Positions 33,878 to 43,214 of a stretch of 64,000 bases of DNA are shown piece after piece; the stretch's first letter is position 1, and every line of letters begins with the position of its first letter. The stretch spans positions 843,302-907,301 of the forward strand of contig JAFDZP010000002.1 of NCBI GenBank assembly GCA_018266835.1, in the 5' to 3' direction. This DNA is from Bacteroidota bacterium (GTDB lineage: Bacteria; Bacteroidota; Ignavibacteria; Tepidaquicellales; Tepidaquicellaceae). Position numbers and translations under genes: made by a program. The notes beneath the pieces were generated by a model. It was not told where the DNA came from and did not search any database. It saw only the letters and a list, made by a program, of their open reading frames with translations.

Positions 33878-36055
33878 TTAGCGTCTGTTACCGCCGCCGC
33901 GTCTGTCATCTCTTCTCGGTCCGTCGCGTCTGTCACCTTCAGGTCTTTCGCGTTTTACCGGCTCTACATATCCTTCAGGTTTCGGAAGCAATGCTTTTCT
34001 GCTAAGCTTCATTTTTCCTTCACGGTCAATATCAAGAAGCATGACTTCTATCTTATCGCCCATATGTAAAACGTCTTCAACTTTATCTACTCTCTTATAA
34101 TCTATTTCGGAGATATGAAGAAGTCCTTCTTTACCCGGAATGATTTCCACGAATGCGCCGAAATCTTTTATAGATTTAATTGTGCCTTCATAGGTCTTTC
34201 CTTTTTCAGGAACTTCAACTAATCTTCCTACCATAGTCTTAGCAATCTCTGCATTCTTTTCATTCACAGCTGCAATTGTTAACATACCTGTATCATCGAT
34301 GTTAAGCTCGCAGCCTGATTCTGCAATGATGTGGCGAATCATTTTTCCGCCCGGTCCGATGATTGTTCCAATCATATCAACAGGAATCTGCATTGAGTAT
34401 AGATGCGGAGCATACTTCGATAAGTTTTCTCTTGGAGCAGAAAGTGTTTCGTTCATTATTCCAAGAATATGAAGTCTTCCGTCCTTTGCCTGCTTAAGAG
34501 CTGTTTCAAGGACTTCAAATGAAATTCCTCTTATCTTTATATCCATCTGAATCGCTGTGATACCGTCAACTGTTCCTGCAACTTTGAAATCCATATCACC
34601 GAAGTGATCTTCATCGCCGAGAATATCTGAAAGCACTGCAACTCTATCGCCTTCTTTTATAAGACCCATCGCAATACCTGCAACCGGTTTTTTCATTGGT
34701 ACACCAGCATCCATTAATGCTAATGAACCTGCGCAGACTGTAGCCATTGAAGATGAACCGTTTGATTCAAGAATATCCGATACGATACGAATAACGTAAG
34801 GGAAATCTTTTTCGCCCGGAGCCATTTTTTTCAATGAACGCTCTGCAAGGTTACCGTGCCCGATTTCTCTTCTTCCGGGTCCTGGTCTTCCGCTGGTTTC
34901 ACCTGTGCTGAATCCCGGGAAGTTATAATGAAGTATAAATTTCTTCTGAATTTCGTCTCTTAATCCTTCGATAGTCTGTGAGTCGTTTCCTGTGCCTAAA
35001 GTTACAGTTGTCAAACTTTGTGTTTCACCTCTGGTGAATAAAGCTGAACCGTGTGTTCTCGGTAGAACAGTTACTTCACAAGCAATATTTCTTATGTTAG
35101 TTGTTCCTCTTCCGTCTAATCTTTTGCCTTCATCTAAAATCATTGCGCGGATAACATTGTACTGTATATCGTGCATAATGCCTGAAAGCTCTTTTTCTTT
35201 TTCAGGATATTTTTCTGCTAATGCTGCTATTACTTTTTCATGAAGCTCATGATTTTTATCGTGTCTTTGTTCTTTCGGAAGAACTGCGCTTACCATCTCT
35301 TTATACTCAGCTTCGTACAATGCTTTAACATCGTTTATCATTTCTGTTCTGTCTTCAGCAGCAGGAATTGGTTTCTTTGCTTTAGCAACTTCTGCCGCAA
35401 ATTCCTTCTGGAATTTACAAAGCTCGATGATATGTGTATGGGCAAATTTAACTGCTTCAATAAATTCTGCTTCTGAAATTTCTTTTGCTTCACCTTCAAC
35501 CATTACGATTGAATCTTCCGTTCCTGCAACAATAATATCAAAATCACCTTCGTCATTCTGAGTGTGAGTCGGCAGAATTATTAATTCACCATTCAATCTT
35601 GTTACTCTTACTTCTGCTATAGGTAAATCAAAAGGAATGTCAGATATCATCAATGCTGCTGAGGCTCCGATAGCAGCAATTACGTCTGCATCGTTCTCTC
35701 CGTCTGAAGAGTAAACACCTGCCTGAATATCAACTTCGTTGAAATATCCGTCAGGGAACATTGGTCTTATTGGTCTGTCTATTAATCTTGATGAGAGAAC
35801 TTCTTTTTCAGAAGGCTTCGCTTCTCTTTTAAAGAAACCGCCCGGAATTTTTCCGACGGCTGCCGATTTTTCTCTGTAGTCTACTTTTAATGGGAAAAAA
35901 TCCTGTCCCGGTGCTGCTTCATCTTTTGCGACTGCTGTACATAATACCACGGTGTCTTCTAGGGAGATTAACACTGCTCCGTTTGCTTGCTTAGCAAGTC
36001 TTCCTGTTTCTAGAGTTAGTTTTTTTCCGCCTATCTCTATGCTTTTTCTTATCAA
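33878..36055 (-). CDS. pnp: Polyribonucleotide nucleotidyltransferase (PNPase)
   Basis: The 725-residue enzyme degrades RNA by phosphorolysis. Two RNase PH domains are visible (RLIDRPIRPMFPDGY in the first; TRGETQSLTTVTLGT and SGRPGPGRREIGHGNLAERS in the second), then KH (VDMIGTIIGPGGKMIR) and S1 (YEGTIKSIKDFGAFVEI) domains, and an Arg/Asp/Gly-rich disordered tail of about 25 residues. The start is a TTG (MIRKSIEIGG). The gene order ribF-rpsO-pnp is the conserved bacterial arrangement. A hairpin in the rpsO-pnp gap (36130-36154) is in the place where Escherichia coli has its RNase III and autoregulation site, though the sequence is different. Confidence 0.95.
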   Translation of the reverse strand: MIRKSIEIGGKKLTLETGRLAKQANGAVLISLEDTVVLCTAVAKDEAAPGQDFFPLKVDYREKSAAVGKIPGGFFKREAKPSEKEVLSSRLIDRPIRPMFPDGYFNEVDIQAGVYSSDGENDADVIAAIGASAALMISDIPFDLPIAEVRVTRLNGELIILPTHTQNDEGDFDIIVAGTEDSIVMVEGEAKEISEAEFIEAVKFAHTHIIELCKFQKEFAAEVAKAKKPIPAAEDRTEMINDVKALYEAEYKEMVSAVLPKEQRHDKNHELHEKVIAALAEKYPEKEKELSGIMHDIQYNVIRAMILDEGKRLDGRGTTNIRNIACEVTVLPRTHGSALFTRGETQSLTTVTLGTGNDSQTIEGLRDEIQKKFILHYNFPGFSTGETSGRPGPGRREIGHGNLAERSLKKMAPGEKDFPYVIRIVSDILESNGSSSMATVCAGSLALMDAGVPMKKPVAGIAMGLIKEGDRVAVLSDILGDEDHFGDMDFKVAGTVDGITAIQMDIKIRGISFEVLETALKQAKDGRLHILGIMNETLSAPRENLSKYAPHLYSMQIPVDMIGTIIGPGGKMIRHIIAESGCELNIDDTGMLTIAAVNEKNAEIAKTMVGRLVEVPEKGKTYEGTIKSIKDFGAFVEIIPGKEGLLHISEIDYKRVDKVEDVLHMGDKIEVMLLDIDREGKMKLSRKALLPKPEGYVEPVKRERPEGDRRDGPRRDDRRGGGNRR

Positions 36056-36129
36056 TTCGGTATAAACCTTTCTTGTAAAGTTTTAAAATGTTTAACGTCT
36101 TTTTTATGTACGTTCATAAAAACGACAAA

Positions 36130-36154
36130 CCCGTCCTAAAAAATGAGGGACGGG
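36130..36154 (-). promoter_or_regulatory. Hairpin between rpsO and pnp
   Basis: A CCCGTCC/GGACGGG stem with an 11-base loop is extended by a bulged ACAAA/TTTGT pairing. It could be an attenuator, a weak terminator or an RNA processing site in the pnp leader; only a short T tract follows on the minus strand. Confidence 0.6.
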
Positions 36155-36186
36155 CATTTGTGAAATAGAATAAAAAATCAAAAAAA

Positions 36187-36459
36187 TTATTTTCTGATGT
36201 TTAACTCTTTTATGATGCCTCTGTATCTTGTAACATCTTTGTTTTCAAGATATCTTAAAAGCTTTCTTCTTTTACCAACCATTTTCAAAAGACCTCTTCT
36301 TGAGTGGTTATCTTTTGCATGAGTGTTAAAATGGCTTGCTGAAAGCTCATTAATTCTTTTTGTAAGTATTGCAACCTGAACTTCAGTCTTTCCTGAGTTG
36401 TTAGCTGATTCGCCGTACTTTGTTACAATCTCGCTTTTTTCTTCTTTAGTTAATGCCAC
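36187..36459 (-). CDS. rpsO: Ribosomal protein uS15
   Basis: The 90-residue protein is a full-length S15 (start [12 protein letters not shown], then [18 protein letters not shown] and [19 protein letters not shown]). It binds 16S rRNA early in small-subunit assembly. The start is a GTG at 36459. It lies between ribF and pnp, the usual neighbours. Confidence 0.97.
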   Translation of the reverse strand: MALTKEEKSEIVTKYGESANNSGKTEVQVAILTKRINELSASHFNTHAKDNHSRRGLLKMVGKRRKLLRYLENKDVTRYRGIIKELNIRK

Positions 36460-36467
36460 GTGTTTTT

Positions 36468-37406
36468 TTAATTAATGTTACTGAATATATTTAAAGTTTT
36501 TTGTTTGTCTTCGTCAAGCTTCTTTGTAAGCTCTTCAAGGGAATTGAATTTTACTTCTTCCCTTATGTACTCAACAAACCTGATTTTAATTTTTTCTCCG
36601 TAAATATCTTTATCAAAATTAAAGATGTTTACTTCAATGAATATTTCATCGGTATCATTCACTGTCGGGTTATGCCCTATGCTCATCATACCTTGGAAAA
36701 TATTTTTATCGTAAAGAACTTCTACTGCGTAAATTCCGTTTTTCGGAATTTGTTTGTTATCATCATCAATCTTCAGGTTTGCCGTCGGATATCCTAACTC
36801 TCTGCCTCTCTTCGCTCCCTGCACAACTGTTCCTTCTATTTCATAAAATCTCCCGAGAAAAAATTTCGCAGCGTTTACATCTCCCTGTTCAAGAAGATTT
36901 CTTATTTCAGTGCTGCTTATATTTTTATCGTCGATTTTAAACTCCGGCACTTTGTGCACGCTGAAACCGAAATTATTTGAAAGTGCGTTTACCGTTTCTA
37001 TACTGCCTTCGCGATTTTTACCGAACATGTGGTCATATCCGATAACTAAATCATTAAGTCCAATCCTGTTCACTATGTAATCAGTAAAAAATGTCTCTGC
37101 CGGTGTTGCTGCAAACTCTTTACTGAAATTTATTATATAAACTGTATCAAGAGGAAATCTTTTTAGTAACTCAAGTTTCTCCTCTGTGGAAGTCAAAAGC
37201 TTTACATCTTTGGAGCGGTTCCTTAAAACAATCTGCGGATGCGGGTCGAAAGTGATTAAGATGCTTCTTAAATTCTTTTCTTCCTTCAGGCGATTAAGCT
37301 CACCTATTATCTGCTGATGCCCTATGTGAACACCGTCAAAAGTCCCTACGGTAACAACGGTTTTCTTATCGTAAACAATTTCATCAGGCTCTCTAACAAC
37401 AATCAT
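36468..37406 (-). CDS. ribF: Bifunctional riboflavin kinase / FAD synthetase
   Basis: The 312-residue protein has an N-terminal FMN adenylyltransferase domain ([16 protein letters not shown] and the [14 protein letters not shown] segment) and a C-terminal flavokinase domain ([20 protein letters not shown], then NGIYAVEV). It makes FMN and FAD from riboflavin. It is 8 bases upstream of rpsO on the same strand and 12 bases after the peroxiredoxin gene stop. Confidence 0.95.
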   Translation of the reverse strand: MIVVREPDEIVYDKKTVVTVGTFDGVHIGHQQIIGELNRLKEEKNLRSILITFDPHPQIVLRNRSKDVKLLTSTEEKLELLKRFPLDTVYIINFSKEFAATPAETFFTDYIVNRIGLNDLVIGYDHMFGKNREGSIETVNALSNNFGFSVHKVPEFKIDDKNISSTEIRNLLEQGDVNAAKFFLGRFYEIEGTVVQGAKRGRELGYPTANLKIDDDNKQIPKNGIYAVEVLYDKNIFQGMMSIGHNPTVNDTDEIFIEVNIFNFDKDIYGEKIKIRFVEYIREEVKFNSLEELTKKLDEDKQKTLNIFSNIN

Positions 37407-37418
37407 TACCTTAAAAAA

Positions 37419-37910
37419 TTAATTTAAGGATTTTAAAACTTCTTTTACTTTATCAAAGTTTGGCAGATCTCCTGCGCTTTCTAAAACTTCAGCGTATGCA
37501 ATCTTACCTTCTTTATCAACAACAAATGCAGCTCTTTTTGAAACTCCGTTCATATTGTGAACAAAGCCGCCGTCAGGATATCTTGTTCCGTATTTTTCAA
37601 TCACTTCTTTGTTGAAATCGCTAAGTAAAGGGAATGTAATTCCGTTTGTTTTTGCCCATGCATCCTGTGTAAAAATAGAGTCAACACTTATTCCGAAAGT
37701 CTGCGCATCAAGTGAAGAATAATCTTCGAAGTCTTTTACGATTGTACACATTTCTGTTGTACAAACTCCGGTAAATGACTGCGGATAGAAAAATAAAACT
37801 ACGTTTTTCTTTCCTTTGTAATCACCTAAAGTGTAATCTTTAACATCGCCTGTTTCATTTTTACTTTTTAAAGTAAAATCAGGAGCTGTATCGCCAACGT
37901 TTAAAGCCAT
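37419..37910 (-). CDS. Peroxiredoxin (AhpE/BCP-like)
   Basis: This 163-residue thiol peroxidase has the peroxidatic motif [10 protein letters not shown] (TxxC with the catalytic Cys and a second Cys five residues on), the YPQSFTG segment, and the [19 protein letters not shown] strand. It reduces peroxides in the cytoplasm. It is closest to the peroxiredoxin group that includes AhpE and some BCPs; the exact resolving residue cannot be fixed from sequence. It heads the minus-strand run peroxiredoxin-ribF-rpsO-pnp. Confidence 0.85.
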   Translation of the reverse strand: MALNVGDTAPDFTLKSKNETGDVKDYTLGDYKGKKNVVLFFYPQSFTGVCTTEMCTIVKDFEDYSSLDAQTFGISVDSIFTQDAWAKTNGITFPLLSDFNKEVIEKYGTRYPDGGFVHNMNGVSKRAAFVVDKEGKIAYAEVLESAGDLPNFDKVKEVLKSLN

Positions 37911-38037
37911 GTTTATGGATGAAATTTAATTTTAAGCAATTAGTAATATAAGGATTTACCCAGAGAGTTTCAATGAGAAAACGGGGTTTATAAGAGGTCA
38001 AAAATGAAATGAACTTATTTGAGACAAATCTGCGTAA

Positions 38038-39081
38038 TTATGGCGTAAGTGCTTGTTTTTTCTTTTTTCTATTTCTTTTAACAATATATATAACTATACC
38101 TGCAATAACGAGAATTATTATAATCGGAACACCAAAAACCAGAAACAACATTATAGTTGAAAAGACATTGAAGCCCGAATCATGCACTTCAAAATCATTC
38201 GCCGTGAACGGTTTGTAAGACTCAGCGATGATATTAGCCGGCTGAATGCGGTCAACTTCATCAAAATATTTGGCTGAGTTTGAAACTATTGACTGAATAT
38301 CGGTTTTACTCTTCGCGCTTTTATAACGTATAAGAACGTTATCCTTCGGAGTCGGCTCTAAATTTTTAAAATCATAAATTAAGCTATTGCTTTCTTCGTT
38401 TATCTTAAACTTTGTGTTTGGAGATACACCCATAATGTCTTTTGCAGTCAACCCATCCATTAACTGAATATTTATCCTGCCGCTCTCGATATTTTTAGCC
38501 CATGCTTTGCCTGACTCAAGTATGTAAACAAAGCCGTTATCGTTATCCCTGCTGTAACCTTTTCTTAAGATACTGTTTGAAGTATTAACAATGAAGTAAA
38601 CTTTTATTTTTGTGATTGCACCCGGTTTAAAATCTGACTTCCATACGTACCAGTTATTGTACAGATTGCGTTTTTTCTCATCGAATGAATAGCTCGAGTC
38701 CCCCGCTTTCAGTTTTTCATTTGGCACATCTTTGCCGTCAACAAATACTTTCAGTCCGTAAATATCTTCAAAGCTGACTCTAGAAACCAATTCGTTTTCA
38801 TAAGAAGCATTGATTGGATAACCTGTATTAAAAATTATTTCTTTGTTGGATAAGTTAAGCATGTTATACTCACCACGCACGACTGCAAAGTTAGGATATA
38901 GCAGAACAGTTATCTGCTCGCTCTGCATCTGAATTTTATCCAGGTATTGAGCATCGGAAAAAAAGAAAGGAATAAAATCGCTGCTGCCTCCGTTATTATA
39001 AAATCCGGGAGCGGCAGCGTTTGCAAAAATTTTTGAAGTAATACATATAAAGAAAAACAGAACAACAAAAAATTTTCTCAT
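38038..39081 (-). CDS. DUF4424-like exported protein with C-terminal membrane anchor
   Basis: The 347-residue product has a signal peptide (MRKFFVVLFFFICITSKIFA), a large beta-rich exterior domain with EITVLLYP-like and YNMLNLSNKEIIFNTGYP strands, and a C-terminal membrane helix (about residues 309-337) followed by a short Arg/Lys tail. This layout resembles DUF4424 proteins, for which no function is known; the match is from layout only. It sits 20 bases after the subtilase gene and is probably translated with it, so it might be a substrate or a partner of that protease. Confidence 0.6.
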   Translation of the reverse strand: MRKFFVVLFFFICITSKIFANAAAPGFYNNGGSSDFIPFFFSDAQYLDKIQMQSEQITVLLYPNFAVVRGEYNMLNLSNKEIIFNTGYPINASYENELVSRVSFEDIYGLKVFVDGKDVPNEKLKAGDSSYSFDEKKRNLYNNWYVWKSDFKPGAITKIKVYFIVNTSNSILRKGYSRDNDNGFVYILESGKAWAKNIESGRINIQLMDGLTAKDIMGVSPNTKFKINEESNSLIYDFKNLEPTPKDNVLIRYKSAKSKTDIQSIVSNSAKYFDEVDRIQPANIIAESYKPFTANDFEVHDSGFNVFSTIMLFLVFGVPIIIILVIAGIVIYIVKRNRKKKKQALTP

Positions 39082-39101
39082 TCTACTGGGGTTATGAGTT
39101 A

Positions 39102-40781
39102 TTAATTCTGAGCAAATTCCTGAGCACGCTTGAATGCATTCAGCATATCTACTACTCCGCCCGAACGAGATAAACTTGCGAACGGCACTTTCGAATTTTT
39201 CCCTTTTACTTTCACCTGTAATCCCGGATATGTTCTCACTGAGCTTGTAATAATTTCTTTTATCTGGGCTGCAGTAAGATTCGGGAAGTACGCTTTTAAA
39301 TTAGCTGCAATACCTGTTACTTCAGGGGAAGCCATGCTTGTTCCGCTTTCGTGTTTGTATAAGGGATTCGGATAGCAGCTGTTTATCTCAACACCCGGAG
39401 CATACACATCAACAATTTTGTTTGAATAATTACTGAACGAAGCTGCAAGGTCATAATGCCCTGCTAAATCTTCCGGATCTTTTTCTTTAGACCATTCCTT
39501 CATCCACGTTGATGCTCCGACTACAATCATATTCGAGAAAAATTTCATTTTTCCGTCTTCCATCATAAATTTTTTCGGATAACTGATTTTTGTTTCTATA
39601 TCAGCTCCGTCGTTACCTGCTGAGTTTACAAATAACACTCCTTTTTCTTCAGCATACTTCATCGCTTCCAGTACCAGGTCAGCTTTAGGAGAAAAATATT
39701 TTCCTGCTGACATATTTATAATATTCGCACCGTTATCAACTGCATAATGAATTCCGTTTGCAATATCTTTATCTCTTTCATCGCCTTCATCGGGCACGCA
39801 TCGTATGCTCATAATTTTTGCATAAGGACACTGACCGATTGTATTTACACTAGCTGCAATTATTCCTGCAACGTGAGTTGCATGGTCCATGCTGCCTGTA
39901 TTAGGTTTATTGTTGCCGTAAGATTTATCTAAAAATAAATTCGGATTATCTCCAATCAATAAATATGTGCTTGTCGTATCTGTTAAGTATTTTGATTTCG
40001 TATCATACTCTTTCTGCAATTCTAACATTTCATCTTTCTTAACTCCGTACATGAAATATGTATTTAGAATAACCGATGCTGCCTCTTCATATTTTCCTGT
40101 TAATGTATTGGAAATTTTCTGCAGTTTATCAGGGTCAGTCGGATAATTTCTTTCCTTTAAAGTTGTTTCAGCTTTATTAAGTTCATCCACTGAGGTTCCA
40201 ATTCCCATTTTCATAAACATGACTTCACTTTTTTCTTCAAGGTATGCATCCTTAACTTTTTTAAAGTAAGGGTCACTTTCGCTCACACCTTCTTTTTTTA
40301 ATCTGAAATATTCACGCGTAAATTCCATCCCAAGACTTTCCTGTGTTCCAAGAAAATTCCATCCGTTGAAATCATCTATATATCCGTTGCCGTCATCATC
40401 TACTCCCGGCTGGCCGTTTACTTCAGCCATGTTCTGCCAGATATTATTTTTTAAGTCAGGATGATTTATATCTATACCTCCGTCAATAACTGCAACAACA
40501 ACCTGCTTCGGTTCATTGAGAGTCTGAGTAGTTTTTAAATACTCTCTGAAAGCCAATGTTCTGGTTCCTTCATAGCCGTCTTTAGGGTCAGTTAAAGCCC
40601 AGTCAGGAATTTCCTGCGCATCTGTTTTAATATATTTCTGAATCTTCTCCGAAAGCAGTTCATGAAATCTGTTATCTGAGTTTGGAATAAATGCAAATGA
40701 GGAAGCTGCAAGTATTAAAGCGAGAAAGGATGTGAAGAGAATCTTATTTTTAGACATGTATTTGAACACTTTTAATTTCAT
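39102..40781 (-). CDS. Subtilisin-family serine protease with large internal insertion
   Basis: The 559-residue exported protease has a signal peptide (about residues 9-30) and the triad Asp100 (VVAVIDGGIDINHPDL), His300 (HATHVAGI, with Ala where Gly is usual) and Ser482 (SGTSMASPE), plus the oxyanion Asn390 (NSAGNDG). About 200 residues separate Asp and His, compared with some 30-60 in ordinary subtilases, because a helical, charged insertion of about 150 residues interrupts the fold. A similar type of insertion occurs in some Bacteroidota S8 proteases. No sorting domain is present. The downstream neighbour is the DUF4424-like protein. Confidence 0.9.
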   Translation of the reverse strand: MKLKVFKYMSKNKILFTSFLALILAASSFAFIPNSDNRFHELLSEKIQKYIKTDAQEIPDWALTDPKDGYEGTRTLAFREYLKTTQTLNEPKQVVVAVIDGGIDINHPDLKNNIWQNMAEVNGQPGVDDDGNGYIDDFNGWNFLGTQESLGMEFTREYFRLKKEGVSESDPYFKKVKDAYLEEKSEVMFMKMGIGTSVDELNKAETTLKERNYPTDPDKLQKISNTLTGKYEEAASVILNTYFMYGVKKDEMLELQKEYDTKSKYLTDTTSTYLLIGDNPNLFLDKSYGNNKPNTGSMDHATHVAGIIAASVNTIGQCPYAKIMSIRCVPDEGDERDKDIANGIHYAVDNGANIINMSAGKYFSPKADLVLEAMKYAEEKGVLFVNSAGNDGADIETKISYPKKFMMEDGKMKFFSNMIVVGASTWMKEWSKEKDPEDLAGHYDLAASFSNYSNKIVDVYAPGVEINSCYPNPLYKHESGTSMASPEVTGIAANLKAYFPNLTAAQIKEIITSSVRTYPGLQVKVKGKNSKVPFASLSRSGGVVDMLNAFKRAQEFAQN

Positions 40782-40926
40782 ATTTCTAACGAATAATATT
40801 TTATATATTAACAGTTTTATTTACAATAGAATTACAACTGCCTTGCGGTTATTATAACCCAAATCTTCTGTTTAAATTCAAAAACTAATTAAAAGTTTCA
40901 CGCATCAGGAAGAATAAATCGGAATA

Positions 40927-41916
40927 ATGGAAAAATTTTTAGAGAAGTATAGTGTTTATAAGAGTAAAATCGATGAAAGAATAAACTCCCTCGTTGTTGA
41001 AAAAGAACCCAAAAGTCTTTACGACCCCGTAAATTATATCCTTTCAGGCGGCGGAAAAAGAATCCGCCCCGTTATTTTACTTTTTGCTTGTGAGTCTGTC
41101 GGCGGCAATATTGAAGATGCCCTTGATGCCGGAGCAGCTATTGAAGTGCTTCATAATTTTACATTAGTTCACGATGATATAATGGATAATGCCGATACCC
41201 GCAGAGGAAACGAGACCGTTCATAAAAAATGGAACGTAAACACTGCAATTCTTGCCGGCGACAATTTAATCGCTATAGCCTATAAATCATTATTAAGAAC
41301 AAAAGTATTAGGAATAGAAAATATAGTTAAAGAATTTACTGAGGGCGTTGTTGAAGTCTGCGAAGGGCAAAGCTATGACAAAGATTTTGAATTAGAAAGC
41401 GATGTAACGATTGATAAATACTTAATGATGATTCAGAAAAAAACTGCAAAGCTTATTGAAGTCAGCGCAGTTATGGGAGCTATTATCGGAGGAGGAACTG
41501 AAGAACAGATCAGTAACATAAGAAACTTTGCAATTAACTCAGGTCTGGCATTTCAGATACAGGACGACTTGCTCGATATAATTGCAGATGAAAAGGAATT
41601 CGGGAAAAAAATCGGCGGAGATTTAATTGAAGGGAAGAAAACTTATTTATTGCTAAAGTCGCTTGAAGTTGTGAACAAGAAAGAAGACAGGAAACGAATT
41701 GAACTGATAGTAAAAAACTCAGGAATAAAAGATAACCAGGAAGAAGAGATACAAAGAATTAAAAAAATATATCACGATTACGGAGTGATTGACGCTGCCA
41801 AAAAAGCAGTGGAGAGCTATACTTTAAAAGCAGATGAATGCATAAAAGATTTTGACCCGAAGTATCAGGAACTGCTGAAGGGATTTTCACAAATGTTACT
41901 CGAAAGAAATTCTTAA
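40927..41916 (+). CDS. Polyprenyl diphosphate synthase
   Basis: This 329-residue all-alpha enzyme has the first aspartate-rich motif (HDDIMDNADTRRG) and the second (FQIQDDLLDIIAD), and the GGGKRIRP isopentenyl-diphosphate-binding loop. It elongates prenyl diphosphates for quinone or carotenoid synthesis. Chain length cannot be read exactly; the size fits a geranylgeranyl- or longer-chain synthase. It is divergently arranged with the subtilase gene, with 145 bases between them, and starts a plus-strand run with HPr 9 bases downstream. Confidence 0.9.
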   Translation: MEKFLEKYSVYKSKIDERINSLVVEKEPKSLYDPVNYILSGGGKRIRPVILLFACESVGGNIEDALDAGAAIEVLHNFTLVHDDIMDNADTRRGNETVHKKWNVNTAILAGDNLIAIAYKSLLRTKVLGIENIVKEFTEGVVEVCEGQSYDKDFELESDVTIDKYLMMIQKKTAKLIEVSAVMGAIIGGGTEEQISNIRNFAINSGLAFQIQDDLLDIIADEKEFGKKIGGDLIEGKKTYLLLKSLEVVNKKEDRKRIELIVKNSGIKDNQEEEIQRIKKIYHDYGVIDAAKKAVESYTLKADECIKDFDPKYQELLKGFSQMLLERNS

Positions 41917-41925
41917 TTTTTACAA

Positions 41926-42192
41926 ATGATTGAAAAAGAAGTTGAGATTGTAAATAATGCAGGAATGCATACACGCCCTGCATCATCAATTGTTAAAATC
42001 GCCGCAAAGTACAAAGCCGATTTTTTTATAACACGGGATGATTTTGAAGTTAACGGTAAAAGCATAATCGGCGTAATGACTCTTGCCGCGGAAAAAGGCT
42101 CGAAGCTTACACTGAAATTTGAAGGCGAAGATGAAGAAGCTTTATCGGTTGAGATGATTGATTTTTTTGAAAAAGGATTCGGTGAAATGTAA
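41926..42192 (+). CDS. HPr-family phosphocarrier protein
   Basis: This 88-residue protein is HPr-like: phosphorylation site His15 in GMHTRPAS and the regulatory serine region NGKSIIGVM. In the PTS, HPr relays phosphate from Enzyme I to sugar permeases; in organisms without PTS permeases it can act in regulation (Crh/NPr-like). No EI, EII or HprK gene is in the window, and it follows a polyprenyl synthase gene by 9 bases. Both the Ser46-like site and His15 are present, so a regulatory role through HPr kinase is possible. Confidence 0.9.
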   Translation: MIEKEVEIVNNAGMHTRPASSIVKIAAKYKADFFITRDDFEVNGKSIIGVMTLAAEKGSKLTLKFEGEDEEALSVEMIDFFEKGFGEM

Positions 42193-42212
42193 TTTATTTA
42201 TCAGAAATAAAA

Positions 42213-43175
42213 TTGAAGTTTACCCCAATAATATTCCGCATATTACTTTTTTTTACTCTGCTTAATTTCTGCAAAGCAGAAAGTTTTTCATTTGTGGATT
42301 ATAACTGCGAATCCGATAACGCATTCTTTTACACAAAAGAAAATCACCTTATCTCCGGCTATTTAAAACTCATCAATGACGACGGTAGCATAAACAATCA
42401 GTTTCAAATTATAACTCGCACTGATTCAATCTTCTACATTCCGGATTACAACTTCATAAGCTATACGAATGAGAAAGGATACTTTCCAATGGTGAAGTTT
42501 GCTTTTCCGTTCATGGAGCTTAAGTTTAATGTAATTCCTTATATGCAGACTCCAGCATTAATAAAATTTTTATATCTGCTGGATAAAGTAAAATTCAGAC
42601 CAAGAGTTTCCGATGGAATGCGCACAAATGAAGCTCAATTGCTCTATAAAAGAAGAGGCTGGTCTAATATTGAAGCATCGCCGCATATCATAGGAGCAGC
42701 AATGGACCTGGCTTATACTCCTCCCGAAGATAAAGCAAAAATTCTTTCTCTAAACGATGCCATAAATGTTCATTATCTTGAGCATGGTCACAGAGGCAAC
42801 AGGCACGTTCACATTCAGGATAACAGCATCTGGAACATGGATGTTTCCACCTATGCAAACGATTTAAGCGCGAAGCTTAATGCAATTATAAAAGAAAAGA
42901 TCTGCATGGTTGCAGATGCATACAGCAGAGTTTATAAAAAAACAGATGAAGTGAATTCATTTATATATAATTTTCACACAAAAAATCCGGGGACACTTAA
43001 AATCAAATTTTATGATATGTACGGAAAGAAAAAAGCAGAACTGCTTTCAGGAGTTTATGAGCCGGGCAATCATTCAATAAATGTATTAACACATTTTTTA
43101 AATACCGGCATTTATAAAGTTATCATTACGAACCAGGAAGGACTGCTTGAAGAAAAAATTATCGGAGTAATCTGA
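42213..43175 (+). CDS. M15-like peptidase domain protein with C-terminal sorting-like domain
   Basis: The 320-residue exported protein starts with TTG and has a signal peptide (MKFTPIIFRILLFFTLLNFCKA). Residues 130-225 have a D-Ala-D-Ala carboxypeptidase-like layout with the metal-binding pattern: SPHIIGAAMDLAY (His and Asp) and RHVHIQ (second His), and SDGMRTNEAQ as the substrate strand. The last 65 residues (KIKFYDMYGKKKAELLSG through IYKVIITNQEG) look like a type IX sorting-domain variant. It may trim peptidoglycan or a cell-surface peptide, but the metal-site match is by pattern only. Confidence 0.7.
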   Translation: MKFTPIIFRILLFFTLLNFCKAESFSFVDYNCESDNAFFYTKENHLISGYLKLINDDGSINNQFQIITRTDSIFYIPDYNFISYTNEKGYFPMVKFAFPFMELKFNVIPYMQTPALIKFLYLLDKVKFRPRVSDGMRTNEAQLLYKRRGWSNIEASPHIIGAAMDLAYTPPEDKAKILSLNDAINVHYLEHGHRGNRHVHIQDNSIWNMDVSTYANDLSAKLNAIIKEKICMVADAYSRVYKKTDEVNSFIYNFHTKNPGTLKIKFYDMYGKKKAELLSGVYEPGNHSINVLTHFLNTGIYKVIITNQEGLLEEKIIGVI

Positions 43176-43214
43176 ATCTGCTTTTATTTTTTAAAATTTT
43201 CGTTACATTCATCT

